From Sphingosinicella microcystinivorans (GTDB lineage: Bacteria; Pseudomonadota; Alphaproteobacteria; Sphingomonadales; Sphingomonadaceae), in assembly GCF_027941835.1 (NCBI RefSeq), contig NZ_CP116005.1, positions 3,177,501 through 3,241,500 of the forward strand: a stretch of 64,000 nucleotides of DNA, given 5' to 3'. Shown piece after piece: positions 33,865 to 46,275 of the stretch. The position numbers were made by a program, and so were the translations under genes. Position 1 is the stretch's first letter. The number at the start of each line of letters is the position of its first letter. The notes beneath the pieces were generated by a model. It was not told where the DNA came from. It did no database searches and saw only the letters and a program-made list of their open reading frames with translations.

Positions 33865-36033
33865 CTAGAAATCGACCTTGGCGGAAAGCCAGAGGCGGCG
33901 CGGCTCCTGGTTGTTGATGTAGCGGTTGACGAAGGTGGGCGCGCCGGTGCTGCTCGTCGCCGGCTGGTAGTCCACGAAATCGGTGTTGAGCAGGTTGTAG
34001 ACCGTGGCGCTGAGCGTGAACGCGTCGATCCGGAACGAGCCGCCGAGGTGGAAGACGGCATAGGACCTGTAGTCACCGTAGAGCGCCTTGGCATTGCCCG
34101 TTCCGGTGTCGGGCGAGCGGTAGCGGCGGCTGCGGTATTCGCCGCGCAGCCACAGGTTCAGGATGTCGGTCGCCTGCCAGCGGACCTGCCCGTTCAGCAT
34201 GTGCCTGGGCGTGTTCGTCAGCGGCTCGCCCTTCGAGGGGCCGCTGCGCTGCTCGCTGTCCGTGTACGTGTAGTTGCCCGACAGCGTCAGCGACGGCACG
34301 GGCTCCCAGCGCACCGTGGCCTCGAAGCCCTCGGTGCGCGCCTTGTCGATGTTCACGGACTGGCCGAAGGTCGCGGTGGTCGGATAGAAGCCGACATCGA
34401 CGCAGTCGGTCTTGCTGTAGTTGCCGGCTTCATAGTCCGCCGCGCTGACGCCGAAGGTGCAGTTGTCGACCGGATCGTCGCTGGACGAGATCTTGTCGTC
34501 GTAGTCGTTGCGGAAGACGGTGAGGCTGGCGCGGAAGTTCTCGCGGTTGTCGTAGAAGACGGCGAGTTCGGTGGCGATGCTGGTTTCGGGCTTGAGGCCC
34601 GGCGTGCCGATCAGCGGCAGGCGCCCCTGGCTGCCGAAGCCGTTGATGCCGGGCGCGAGCTGCTCGAGGCGTGGGGCCTTGTAGCCGGCGCTGACGCCGC
34701 CCTTCACGGTCCAGTTGTCGGTGGCGTTCCACACCGCGTAGCCGCGCGGGCTGAAATGGCTGCCGAAGGTGGAATGGTCGTCGTAGCGGCCGCCGACGGT
34801 GAGGGCGAAGTTCTCGACGATGCGCCATTCGTCCTCGGCGAATAGCGACCACTGCTCGAAGGTGAACGGCGCGGACGCCACGCCGTCGATCATCTCGGCG
34901 TCCCAGTACTGGCCGCCGAGCGTGAAGGTGTGGTTGGCGACCTGCGAGGAGAACTTGGTGTCGAAGATGGTGCTGGTGCTTTCCAGCGTGCGCGGCCCGC
35001 CGCCCTTCACCGGCACCAGCGCCGGAATGAGACGGCCGAACGTCTCCGTGACGTTGTGCGACAGCGTGCTTTCCAGCGTGCCGAACGGCAGCCGCCAGTT
35101 GTGGGCGAGGACGTACTGCTGGCGCTTGAACTCCAGCGCGTCCTCGTAGCCGCCGGCGACGGTGTTCGTGCCCATCTGGGCCTTGGAGTTGTCGTACCAC
35201 TGGTCGGCGAAATCGACGTCCACCCAGAGGTCGTGATCGGCGTGCGGCGTCAGGCTGATGCGTCCGCCCGCCGACCAGATGCGGTTCCGCGTCGGGTTCG
35301 GCCCGAAGCCGGTGACGGGAGTCGGCACGCCGGCGAGGTTGAGGTATGCGATCTCCGACCGCGCGCGCTCGGAATAGCTGCCGCGCAGGGCCACGCCGAT
35401 CAGCGAGGGCACCAGCGGGCCGTTCAGGTAGACGTTGCCGCCCCTGATGTCGCCGAAGTCGCGGTCGCCCTGAATGGTGGTGTGCCCGGTGATAGAGCCG
35501 CCCCAGCGGTCGCCGACCTTGCGGGTGATGATGTTGACGACGCCGCCCATCGCGTCGGAGCCGTAGAGCGTCGACATCGGGCCGCGCACCACCTCGACGC
35601 GCTCGATCGCGGAGACCGGCGGCAGGAAGCTCGTGGAGGTCTCGTTGAAGCCGTTCGGCGTGACGCTGCCCGCCGTGTTCTGGCGGCGGCCGTCGATCAG
35701 GATCAGCGTGTTGTCCGCGCCCATGCCGCGGATGCTGATCTGCGCGCCGCCGCTCTTGCCCACGGAGTCGCCGACGTCGACGCCCTCGATGTTCTGGAGG
35801 ATTTCCGTGATCGAGACGGCGCGGATGGTCTCGATCTCCTCGCGGTCGATCACGCTGATGGAGGCGGGGGCCTGCTCGATCTTCTGCTCGAAGCCCGACG
35901 CCGTGACGACGATGGTGTCCGCGGCAATGCTGTCGGCGCTGTCGGCGGCTTCATCGGCGAGGGCCGGGCAGGCGAGGGCGGCGAGCGCGAGAAGCGAGAC
36001 ATTCGATACGAGGCGGGAACGCGAGAACGACAT
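33865..36033 (-). CDS. TonB-dependent receptor (FepA/CirA-like)
   Basis: 722 residues with a signal peptide (LLALAALACPALADEA), a plug with SISVIDREEIETIRAVSI, GGAQISIRGMGADNTLILIDGRR and VEVVRGPMSTLYGSDAMGGVVNI, and a barrel ending KVDF. The plug resembles enterobactin/colicin I receptors more than the neighbour at 31301. It has its own terminator and a Fur-like site at 36073, so it is iron-regulated as a single gene. Ligand unknown. Confidence 0.94.
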   Translation of the reverse strand: MSFSRSRLVSNVSLLALAALACPALADEAADSADSIAADTIVVTASGFEQKIEQAPASISVIDREEIETIRAVSITEILQNIEGVDVGDSVGKSGGAQISIRGMGADNTLILIDGRRQNTAGSVTPNGFNETSTSFLPPVSAIERVEVVRGPMSTLYGSDAMGGVVNIITRKVGDRWGGSITGHTTIQGDRDFGDIRGGNVYLNGPLVPSLIGVALRGSYSERARSEIAYLNLAGVPTPVTGFGPNPTRNRIWSAGGRISLTPHADHDLWVDVDFADQWYDNSKAQMGTNTVAGGYEDALEFKRQQYVLAHNWRLPFGTLESTLSHNVTETFGRLIPALVPVKGGGPRTLESTSTIFDTKFSSQVANHTFTLGGQYWDAEMIDGVASAPFTFEQWSLFAEDEWRIVENFALTVGGRYDDHSTFGSHFSPRGYAVWNATDNWTVKGGVSAGYKAPRLEQLAPGINGFGSQGRLPLIGTPGLKPETSIATELAVFYDNRENFRASLTVFRNDYDDKISSSDDPVDNCTFGVSAADYEAGNYSKTDCVDVGFYPTTATFGQSVNIDKARTEGFEATVRWEPVPSLTLSGNYTYTDSEQRSGPSKGEPLTNTPRHMLNGQVRWQATDILNLWLRGEYRSRRYRSPDTGTGNAKALYGDYRSYAVFHLGGSFRIDAFTLSATVYNLLNTDFVDYQPATSSTGAPTFVNRYINNQEPRRLWLSAKVDF

Positions 36034-36072
36034 GAGAATTACCCCCGGTTGATAAGTCCGGGCGGCTGTTAT

Positions 36073-36087
36073 TGAGAGTGATTTGCA
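36073..36087. promoter_or_regulatory. Candidate Fur box upstream of the second receptor gene
   Basis: TGAGAGTGATTTGCA, 40 bp before the receptor start, matches the palindrome at 33720 in 11 of 15 positions and sits at the same distance from its gene. Confidence 0.6.
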
Positions 36088-36190
36088 ATGTCAATGTTCT
36101 TGCGAAACAATATTAACAAAGAGTCGTAAACCGGTGTGATTTTTACATATACTTACATTTCAGAAACACTTCGGAAACATTTCCGGGGCC

Positions 36191-37963
<1,773 letters not shown>

Positions 37964-38080
37964 GCGCTAGACTTCCGGACGAGAGGATCGAACGGGGGAG
38001 TTAGGGTGATTGCGGCGTGTGCGCAATATTCATGGGCTATTCACCGCACGGGGGGTAAGCGTGGCGGGCGTTTCTACAGA

Positions 38081-38401
38081 ATGAGTCCGCGTGTGAAGTT
38101 CCGTCTCGCCTTTGTCTGGCTCGCCCTTTGCGTCTCCGCAGCCACTGCGGCGCCCGCGCAGGCGCTCGATCCCAAGGTGAAGGACCACGACGCGGCGCGG
38201 GCGGCGACGAAGAGCGGCGAGATCTGCTCGCTCGGCGAGATCAAGAGCCGGGTGGGCAGCCGCGTGAAGGGCGAGCTCGTCGGCAGCAAGCTCGACATGG
38301 ACCAGAAGCGCTACCGGCTGCGTTACCTGCGCGAGGGCTCCATCGTCGAGGTGGACGTCGATGCCAAGACCGGCCATATCATCGACATAGACGGCAACTG
38401 A
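38081..38401 (+). CDS. PepSY domain-containing small periplasmic protein
   Basis: 106 residues with a signal peptide (ALCVSAATAAPAQALD). The rest is one PepSY unit ending KRYRLRYLREGSIVEVDVDAKTGHIIDID. It is first in an operon with a response regulator (12 bp downstream) and a sensor kinase; small PepSY proteins in this position are thought to modulate the kinase from the periplasm. Confidence 0.9.
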   Translation: MSPRVKFRLAFVWLALCVSAATAAPAQALDPKVKDHDAARAATKSGEICSLGEIKSRVGSRVKGELVGSKLDMDQKRYRLRYLREGSIVEVDVDAKTGHIIDIDGN

Positions 38402-38412
38402 AGGGTTCCCCC

Positions 38413-39081
38413 ATGCGCCTGCTGATCGTCGAGGACGAACCCACGCTTGCACGCCAGCTCCGCGAGACGCTGGAAGGCGCGGGCTATGCGGTGGACGTCG
38501 CGAACGACGGCGAGGAGGGGCACTTCCTCGGCTCCTCCGAAAGCTATGACGCCATCGTGCTCGATCTCGGCCTTCCCGAGATGGACGGGCTCACCGTGCT
38601 CGACAAGTGGCGCAAGGCCGACATCGCCATCCCCGTGCTGGTGCTGACGGCGCGCGACAGCTGGTCCGACAAGGTGGCGGGGCTCGACGCGGGCGCCGAC
38701 GACTATCTCGCCAAGCCCTTCCAGATGGAGGAGCTGATCGCGCGGCTGCGCGCGCTCATCCGCCGCTCGACGGGCAACGCCTCATCGGAGCTGGAAGCGG
38801 GCGACGTGCGGCTCGACACGCGCTCCGGGCGCGTCACGCTGAACGGCACGCCGGTGAGGCTCACCGCGCAGGAATACAAGCTGCTCGCGTACCTGATGCA
38901 CCACAAAGGCAAGGTCGTCTCGCGCACCGAGCTCATCGAGCACATCTACGATCAGGACTTCGACCGCGATTCGAACACCATCGAGGTGTTCATCACGCGC
39001 ATCCGCAAGAAACTGGGCGCCGACCTCATCCAGACCATCCGCGGTCTCGGCTACAGCCTGGACGATCCGCAAGCTGCCTGA
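38413..39081 (+). CDS. OmpR/PhoP-type response regulator
   Basis: 222 residues. Receiver domain with acidic pocket ED at 7-8, phosphorylation site Asp51 (VLDLGLPEMDG), Thr79 and Lys101 (DYLAKPF). The C-terminal winged helix has RLTAQEYKLLAYLMHHKGKV and TRIRKKLGADLIQTIRGLGY. It resembles PhoP/QseB regulators that respond to Mg2+ or antimicrobial peptides. Cognate kinase begins 15 bp downstream. Confidence 0.95.
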   Translation: MRLLIVEDEPTLARQLRETLEGAGYAVDVANDGEEGHFLGSSESYDAIVLDLGLPEMDGLTVLDKWRKADIAIPVLVLTARDSWSDKVAGLDAGADDYLAKPFQMEELIARLRALIRRSTGNASSELEAGDVRLDTRSGRVTLNGTPVRLTAQEYKLLAYLMHHKGKVVSRTELIEHIYDQDFDRDSNTIEVFITRIRKKLGADLIQTIRGLGYSLDDPQAA

Positions 39082-39095
39082 CGTGGCCGCCTGAG

Positions 39096-40481
39096 ATGGC
39101 CGGCGCCGTACCTCGCGAATCCCGTTTCGGGCAGTTGTTCCGGCGCGGCTCGCTCAGCCGCCGGATGCTGGCGGTGTCGGCGCTGTGGATCATCACGCTG
39201 CTGCTCATCGGCGGATACGCGCTGGAGCGCACGGTCGGGCGCATCATCGTCGACGGCTTCGACGAGCGCCTGCGCAGCGTGCTCACCGCGCTCATCGCGA
39301 CCGTGGAACTCGGCCCCGAGGGCGAGATCCGCCTCAACCGCTCGCTCGGCGACCAGCGCTTCCAGGAGCCCTATTCGGGCCTCTACTGGCAGATCAGCAT
39401 GGCGGGGCAGGAGCCGCTGCGCTCGCGCTCGCTCTGGGACCGGGCGCTGACGCCGAGCACCTTCGACGCCAGCAAGGAGCCCGTCGCCTACGACAGCGAC
39501 GCCTTCGAAGGGGAGCGGCTGCGCATCGTGGAGCGCGACATCGTGCTGCCGGACAGCCCGCTCGTGCTCCACGTTCAGGCCGCGCAGAACCGGGCGGAGC
39601 TCGACCGCCAGCTCGCCCGCGTGCGCGCGACCGTGCTGTGGTCGCTCGGCGTGCTCGGCATCGGGCTCATCGGCATGGCGGGGCTCCAGACCGGCTACGG
39701 CCTCTGGCCGCTGCGCCGCATCAGCGACCAGATCGCGGCGGTGCGCAGCGGCGCGGTGCAGCGCGTGTCCTCGGATTTCCCGTCCGAGGTGTCGCCGATG
39801 GTCGCGGAGCTCAACGAGCTTCTCGACCATACCGAGGCGCAGGCGGAGGCGGCGCGGATGCACGCGGGCAATCTCGCCCACGCGCTGAAGACTCCGCTCG
39901 CCATCGTCATGAACGAGGCGGAAGGGCAGGCGACGCCGCTGGCGGACACGGTGCGCGGCCAGCTCGCCATCATGCGGCGCCACATCGACCATCACCTCGC
40001 CCGCGCCCGCGCGCTCGGCCGCCGCTCGGCGGTGAACGCGCGCGCCGAGGTGTGGCCCGCGCTCGAAGGCCTGCGCCGCGCGATCAGCCGCATCTACCCC
40101 GACGTCACGATCGACCTCGACGGCGACCGCGCCGCGGTGTTCCACGGCGAGCGGCAGGACCTCGAGGAGATGGCGGGCAACCTCATCGAGAACGCCGCCA
40201 AGTACGGCGCGGGGCGCGTGTTCGTCTCGGTGTCGCGGACGGACGGGGCGGAGCGTTTCATCGAGATCGTCGTCGAGGACGACGGCCCCGGCATCGCGGA
40301 AGCCGAGCGCGGCCGCATCTTCGGGCGCGGCGCGCGGCTCGACACCGAAAAGCCCGGCACCGGTCTCGGCCTCGCCATCGTGAAGGACGTCGCAGAGATC
40401 TACGGCGGCAGCATCACGCTCGGCGGCAGCGAGGATCTGGGCGGGCTGGAAGCGACGCTGCGGCTGCCCGCAGCGGTGTGA
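39096..40481 (+). CDS. Sensor histidine kinase (PhoQ/QseC-like)
   Basis: 461 residues with two membrane helices (about 24-48 and 175-200) flanking a periplasmic sensor of ~125 residues, a HAMP-like linker (LWPLRRISDQIAAVRSG), HisKA with His262 in NLAHALKTPL and a complete HATPase: N box NLIENAAKY, G1 DDGPG, F box FGRG and G2 GTGLGLAIV. It phosphorylates the adjacent response regulator. In contrast to the kinase at 567, all catalytic motifs are intact. Confidence 0.95.
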   Translation: MAGAVPRESRFGQLFRRGSLSRRMLAVSALWIITLLLIGGYALERTVGRIIVDGFDERLRSVLTALIATVELGPEGEIRLNRSLGDQRFQEPYSGLYWQISMAGQEPLRSRSLWDRALTPSTFDASKEPVAYDSDAFEGERLRIVERDIVLPDSPLVLHVQAAQNRAELDRQLARVRATVLWSLGVLGIGLIGMAGLQTGYGLWPLRRISDQIAAVRSGAVQRVSSDFPSEVSPMVAELNELLDHTEAQAEAARMHAGNLAHALKTPLAIVMNEAEGQATPLADTVRGQLAIMRRHIDHHLARARALGRRSAVNARAEVWPALEGLRRAISRIYPDVTIDLDGDRAAVFHGERQDLEEMAGNLIENAAKYGAGRVFVSVSRTDGAERFIEIVVEDDGPGIAEAERGRIFGRGARLDTEKPGTGLGLAIVKDVAEIYGGSITLGGSEDLGGLEATLRLPAAV

Positions 40482-40484
40482 CGC

Positions 40485-41159
40485 TTACTTCTTGATGCCT
40501 TTCAGGAGCTTCTTTCCCGCACCGAGCGGATCGGCGCGCAGTTTCGCCTCCTCCGCGCCGATGTACTTGAAGATGCCCTTCAGCGCCTGATCCGTGACGC
40601 TGTCCGTCAGCCCGTCGCGGCTGAGGCCCGCGCCGGACAGGAGCGCGGATTTGCCGCCGAGCTTGTCGAGCTGATCGAAGGCGCCGACATTGCCGAGCGC
40701 GTCGGCGACGAGGGGGCGCACCTTGGCGTGCAGGTCGTCGCCGGCGCTTTCCTGAAGGTAGCGGGTCGCGCCGTCGGTCTTCGAGACCACGCCGATGCCG
40801 TCCTGCAGCGTCATGTCGTTGATCGCCGTCCGAAAGATCGGCTTGGCCTCCTTCGCGGCAAGCCCGGCGGCATCGTTCAGGCTCTTCGTGAGATTGCCGG
40901 TGAGGCCCGCCTGATCCGTGTATTTCATCAGGCCGGACGCCTTCTTGAGCGGCCCCGGAAGCAGGATGCGGATCGCCTTGTCGGCATAGAAGGCGCCGGG
41001 CTCGGCGAGCTTGTCGAGCGCGCTGTCCGAGGCGTCGCCGAGGATGTTCTTCACGGGGGCGCCCAGACCTTGCGCCGCTGCCGGTGGGGCCGCCGTCGCG
41101 ACCGTTCCGACAAGAAGCGTTGCGGCCAGAAAACCACGAACAAGGACGTTGCCGGTCAT
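40485..41159 (-). CDS. DUF4197 domain-containing protein
   Basis: 224 residues from ATG 41159 (GGAG 8 nt upstream) with a signal peptide (GFLAATLLVGTVATAAPPAAA). DUF4197 is recognised from the helical AGAFYADKAIRILLPGPLKKA, PIFRTAINDMTLQDGIGVV and TDQALKGIFKYIGAEEAKLR blocks. Function unknown; secreted and all-alpha. It converges with the kinase gene with only 3 bp between stops. Confidence 0.9.
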   Translation of the reverse strand: MTGNVLVRGFLAATLLVGTVATAAPPAAAQGLGAPVKNILGDASDSALDKLAEPGAFYADKAIRILLPGPLKKASGLMKYTDQAGLTGNLTKSLNDAAGLAAKEAKPIFRTAINDMTLQDGIGVVSKTDGATRYLQESAGDDLHAKVRPLVADALGNVGAFDQLDKLGGKSALLSGAGLSRDGLTDSVTDQALKGIFKYIGAEEAKLRADPLGAGKKLLKGIKK

Positions 41160-41326
41160 AAGCCTCATCTCCACCAGGTGCGGGCGAGCCTATCACACCG
41201 TCGCCGTGCTGTAAGGCCAGCTTTACACATTATGCCAACTTTGAGGGTAAGTGATTGTTTTATCTGTATGGCATGGTTTTTGCGTAATGAAAATCAGGGG
41301 AATGGAAAGACATACAGGAGAACGAG

Positions 41327-42133
41327 GTGGGCGTATCAAATTCATGGAGGCTGGTAGCCACAGCCCTGTTTCTCGGTGCTGCATCGCAAGCCCATGCAGC
41401 CCCGGTATTCGATGTGACCGTATCGGCGCCGACGGTGAAAACGTCCAACGCCGACTTCGACTATTTCCACGTGGAGACGTTCGATAACAAGGCGCCTGTC
41501 ACCAACAGCATATATGTCTCGTCGGGCACTTACGACAACGGCACGTCCGGCGATACGAGCGACGATGTCAGCTTCTCGCTGACCTACACCGGGGTCAACA
41601 TCATCCCCACCGACGTGTACGGCGGCGCGGACCTGACCGATTACGCGGTGGCCGGCATCAATCTGGGCGACAGCTACGAGGTCAAGATCTCGACGAGCGC
41701 CGGGGCGGGCGTCAATTATTTCGGCTACTGGCTGTCCGCGCTCGATGCGGGGAATACCGTGACCTTCTATCTGGACGACGATTTCCTGCAGTCGTTCTCG
41801 GCCGGAGACGTCGCGAGCATCATCGGCAGCAATCCGGCTTACGCCGGTCACCCGGACTATCCGGCCGGCGCGAACAATAGCCGGGAGCCCTACGCCTTCC
41901 TGAATTTCTATGCGAAGGACGGGCAGACCTTCAACCGGATCGTCTTTTCTCAGGCTCCGGCGACCGGCGGCGGTCAGGCCGGGTACGAGTCCGATAACCA
42001 CACGATCGGCTTCTACACGCGGAAAGGCGACGACGAGACACCCGTGACGACGGTCCCCGAGCCCGCAGCCCTCGCGCTGTTCGGCCTCGGCCTGGTCGGC
42101 CTCGGCCTGAGCCGCCGCCGCAAGCGCGCGTAA
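41327..42133 (+). CDS. PEP-CTERM sorting domain-containing protein
   Basis: 268 residues from GTG 41327 with AGGAG upstream. Signal peptide (LVATALFLGAASQAHAA), a secreted beta-rich, Asn/Thr/Ser-rich central part, and a C-terminal PEP-CTERM tripartite tail: VPEPAALALFG, hydrophobic GLGLVGLGL, then SRRRKRA. Such proteins are cleaved and attached by exosortase, normally with exopolysaccharide synthesis. No exosortase is in the window, though polysaccharide genes appear after 58 kb. Confidence 0.9.
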   Translation: MGVSNSWRLVATALFLGAASQAHAAPVFDVTVSAPTVKTSNADFDYFHVETFDNKAPVTNSIYVSSGTYDNGTSGDTSDDVSFSLTYTGVNIIPTDVYGGADLTDYAVAGINLGDSYEVKISTSAGAGVNYFGYWLSALDAGNTVTFYLDDDFLQSFSAGDVASIIGSNPAYAGHPDYPAGANNSREPYAFLNFYAKDGQTFNRIVFSQAPATGGGQAGYESDNHTIGFYTRKGDDETPVTTVPEPAALALFGLGLVGLGLSRRRKRA

Positions 42134-42172
42134 CGCAAACGGACAACAGGGGGCGGTTCGACAGGACCGTCC

Positions 42173-42206
42173 GGCCCGGTTCGGCCTCCCCCCGCCGAGC
42201 CGGGCC
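42173..42206 (+). terminator. GC-rich hairpin after the PEP-CTERM gene
   Basis: GGCCCGGTTCGGC (42173-42185) pairs with GCCGAGCCGGGCC (42194-42206), one G-T-type mismatch, with a C-rich loop (CTCCCCCC). No strong T run follows. The loop again resembles an anti-Shine-Dalgarno sequence, as at 4374-4455. Confidence 0.5.
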
Positions 42207-42295
42207 TATTCCTGTCCGCAGAACACGCGGCGACGGAGCGCGCGGTACGCTACATCCGGTAATTTTTCCGAGGATTCCGTATGTTGCCGGAATTT

Positions 42296-42369
42296 TGGAT
42301 GCCCCGCGTGGATTCGAACCACGATTGACGGAGTCAGAGTCCGTAGTCTTACCATTAGACGACAGGGCA
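42296..42369 (-). tRNA. tRNA-Gln (anticodon CTG)
   Basis: A 74-nt cloverleaf with encoded CCA on the minus strand. Acceptor TGCCCTG pairs with CGGGGCA; the weak first pair T1-A72 is a known Gln identity feature. Anticodon stem ACGGA/TCCGT encloses CTCTGAC, giving anticodon CTG for CAG codons. The discriminator is T rather than the more common G. Confidence 0.94.
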
Positions 42370-42564
42370 CCAACGGGCGGCGGGCGCTGCCCGATTGCGC
42401 TGGGCGTAATATGGGGGCGGCCGCGCAATGTCAAACGGTCAGATGTGCGGGCCGTGGGCACGAGCGGAGGTTGCGAATTTTTACAAAAGGATGCTAGCCT
42501 CGCTTTCAAGTGAACGGCGGGTGCCCTCCGGGGCCTCCGGCGTCTTGTTTACAGGGCGACCATC

Positions 42565-43620
42565 ATGCCTTTCGATGTGACCACCGCGCCCGACACGGGC
42601 GTCCCGGATTCCCCGCCGCCGCCGTCGCGGGTCGAGACGGGTCAGGTACAGCGGCGCGCCTATGCCGCGCTCGACCTCGGCACCAACAATTGCCGCCTGC
42701 TGATCGCCCGGCCCGCGCGGGGCGGCTTCTACGTGGTGGACGCCTTCTCGCGGATCGTGCGGCTGGGCGAAGGGTTGCTCGAAACCGGGCAGCTCTCGGA
42801 CGCCGCGCAGGACCGCGCCGTCGCCGCGCTCAAGGCCTGCGCCGACAAGGTGCGCCGCCGGGGCGTCTGGGTGAGCCGCAACGTCGCCACCGAGGCCTGC
42901 CGCCGGGCCAGCAACCGCGACGCCTTCGTGGACCGCGTGTTCGCCGAGACCGGCATCGCGCTCGACGTCATCTCGCCGGAAGAAGAGGCGCGGCTCGCCG
43001 TGCTCGGCTGCCAGACGCTGCTCGACCGGCGCGGCGGTCATGCGCTCGTCTTCGATATCGGCGGCGGCAGCACCGAGATCATCCTCGTCGAGATCGGGCC
43101 GGGCGGGCGCGAACGGATCGTGAGCTGGGCGAGCGTGCCGTGGGGCGTCGTCTCGCTGACCGAGACGGAGCCGACGCACTTCGACAGCATCGACGAACGC
43201 GACGCCGCCTACGGCCGGATGCGCGCGCGCGTTGCCGAACACCTCGTCGGCGCGCGGGACCACCTGCATCCGCCGGGGCGCCCGGAAGCGCTGCAACTGC
43301 TCGGCACCTCGGGCACGATCACCACGCTCGCCAGCCTGCACCTCGGCCTCGCGCACTACGACAGGCGCAAGGTGGACGGCTGCAACGTGCCGTCCGCGGC
43401 GCTTCGCGACGTGGGCACCGCGCTGGCGCGCATGGCGCACGGCGAACGCGCCGTGCTTCCCTGCATCGGCAACGAGCGGGCCGACCTGATCGTCGCGGGC
43501 TGCGCCATTCTGGACGCCATCCTCGAGATGTTCCCCTCCGGCGAGGTCTGCGTCGCCGACCGCGGCATCCGCGAGGGTATTCTCCGCACGCTGATGCGGC
43601 GCGACGGCTACAGGCTCTAG
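42565..43620 (+). CDS. Ppx/GppA family phosphatase (exopolyphosphatase)
   Basis: 351 residues. ASKHA-fold motifs: [15 protein letters not shown] (phosphate 1), [22 protein letters not shown], and [12 protein letters not shown] (phosphate 2). It hydrolyses polyphosphate or pppGpp; at 351 residues it lacks the C-terminal HD-like domain of E. coli Ppx. Immediately followed by rlmE (1 bp gap), a conserved pair in sphingomonads by inference. Confidence 0.93.
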   Translation: MPFDVTTAPDTGVPDSPPPPSRVETGQVQRRAYAALDLGTNNCRLLIARPARGGFYVVDAFSRIVRLGEGLLETGQLSDAAQDRAVAALKACADKVRRRGVWVSRNVATEACRRASNRDAFVDRVFAETGIALDVISPEEEARLAVLGCQTLLDRRGGHALVFDIGGGSTEIILVEIGPGGRERIVSWASVPWGVVSLTETEPTHFDSIDERDAAYGRMRARVAEHLVGARDHLHPPGRPEALQLLGTSGTITTLASLHLGLAHYDRRKVDGCNVPSAALRDVGTALARMAHGERAVLPCIGNERADLIVAGCAILDAILEMFPSGEVCVADRGIREGILRTLMRRDGYRL

Positions 43621-43621
43621 C

Positions 43622-44361
43622 ATGGCGAAGGGTGTGGGCGGCCGCTCCGTGGGCGGCAAGGTGCGGGTGAAGACGGCGCGGCGTCGTTCGGCCGCCTCGA
43701 CGCGCTGGATCGAGCGGCAGCTGAACGACCCCTATGTGAAGGCGGCGAAGTCGCACGGCTATCGCTCGCGCGCCGCCTTCAAGCTGCTCGAACTCGACGA
43801 GAAGTACCATTTCCTGCGCGGCGTGCGCCGGGTGGTCGACCTCGGCGCGGCGCCCGGCGGCTGGTGCCAGGTGCTGCGCGAGAAGCACCCGAAGGCGGTG
43901 ATCGTAGGCATCGACCTCCTCGAGATGGAGCCGCTGGAGGGCGTGAGCTTCCTCCAGATGGACTTCCTTGCCGAAGAGGCGCCGGACGCGCTGAAGGAAG
44001 CGCTCGGCGGGGCGGCCGACCTCGTGCTGTCGGACATGGCGGCGAACACCATCGGCCACAAGCAGACCGACCACCTGCGCACGATGGCGCTGGTGGAGGC
44101 GGGGCTCCATTTCGCGTGCGAGGTGCTGGCGCCCGGCGGTACGTTCGTCGCCAAGGTGCTGGCGGGCGGTGCGGACCACGCGCTTGTCGCGGAGCTGAAA
44201 CGCAATTTCCGCACGGTGAAGCACTCGAAGCCGCCCGCGAGCCGCAAGGATTCGTCCGAGTGGTACGTGGTGGCGCAAGGGTTCAAGGGAACAGCGTTGC
44301 CCGGGGACGGTTCCAATGGCAGAGCCGCCGATGAAACCGGTTCCGGGCGAGAGGAGAATAC

Positions 44362-44365
<4 letters not shown>
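43622..44365 (+). CDS. rlmE: 23S rRNA (uridine(2552)-2'-O)-methyltransferase RlmE/FtsJ
   Basis: 247 residues. A Gly/Arg-rich start is followed by [23 protein letters not shown] with catalytic Lys, the SAM motif [28 protein letters not shown] with catalytic Asp, [12 protein letters not shown] with Lys, and [11 protein letters not shown] with Glu. It methylates U2552 in the A loop for 50S maturation. The C-terminus extends about 25 residues beyond the core and overlaps aguA by 4 bp. Confidence 0.96.
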
Positions 44366-45332
<967 letters not shown>

Positions 45333-45336
<4 letters not shown>

Positions 45337-46181
45337 GCACCATGAACGTCGCCGCGCTCCAGCTTCCGCTCGGGGGCGACATCAACAGCAACATCGCGCG
45401 GGTCAGCGATCTCGTGCGCGAGGCGGCGGGGAAGGGCGCGAAGGTCATCCTGCCGCCCGAGCTGTTCGAAGGGCCGTATTTCTGCCAGGTGCAGCACGAG
45501 CGTTTCTTTGCCGCGGCAAGGCCCGTGAGCGAGCACAAGGCGGTGCAGGCGATGCAGGCGCTCGCCGCCGAGCTGAGGGTCTACATCCCGACCAGCTTCT
45601 TCGAGGCGGACGGGCCGCATTACTACAACACGCTCGCGATGATCGACGACAGCGGCAAGGTGATGGGCACCTACCGCAAGAGCCATATCCCGGACGGCCC
45701 CGGCTATACGGAGAAGTTCTATTTCCGGCCCGGCAACACCGGCTTCAAGGTGTGGCCGACGAAGTACGGCACGGTCGGCGTCGGCATCTGCTGGGACCAG
45801 TGGTACCCGGAAACCGCGCGCGCCATGATGCTGATGGGCGCGGACGTGCTGTTCTTCCCCACCGCGATCGGCGACGAGCCGGCATCGGAGGAACTCGACA
45901 CCTCGCGCCTGTGGCGGCGCGCTATGATCGGCCACGCGGTTTCGAACGTGGTGCCGGTGGTGGCTGCGAACCGCATCGGCAGCGAGGACGCGATGAGCTT
46001 CTACGGCCACAGCTTCATCACCGACGAGCGCGGCGACTTCCTTGCCGAATTCGGCGCGGCGGAAACGGGTGTGCTGACGGCGGAGATCGACCTCGACCGC
46101 GTGCGGAAGCACCGTGCCGCGTTCGGCTTCTTCCGCGACAGGAGGCCGGAGCTTTACGGGCGGCTGACGCAGGACATCTGA
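45333..46181 (+). CDS. aguB: N-carbamoylputrescine amidase
   Basis: 282 residues of the nitrilase superfamily. The catalytic triad is complete: Glu in LPPELFEGPYF, Lys in YRKSHIPDGPGY, and Cys153 in GVGICWDQWYPE. It hydrolyses N-carbamoylputrescine to putrescine, CO2 and ammonia, the step after AguA. Starts within the aguA stop (ATGA). The pair provides arginine-derived putrescine or nitrogen from agmatine. Confidence 0.96.
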
Positions 46182-46192
46182 GAGGTTCGGTA

Positions 46193-46265
46193 CGTCCCTC
46201 GACTTCGCTCGGGATGATGATCGTGGCGCAAAAACCTCTTTCATCCCGAGCGAAGTCGGGGGACG
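46193..46265. repeat. Intergenic inverted repeat, 25-bp arms
   Basis: CGTCCCTCGACTTCGCTCGG continuing to GATGA (46193-46217) is complementary, with one mismatch, to 46241-46265; the spacer is 23 bp. It lies between the convergent aguB and YqaJ genes. The 'GACTTCGCTCGGGATGA' core is a REP-like motif common in sphingomonad intergenic spaces and may terminate both genes. Confidence 0.75.
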
Positions 46266-46275
46266 CACGGCCCGT

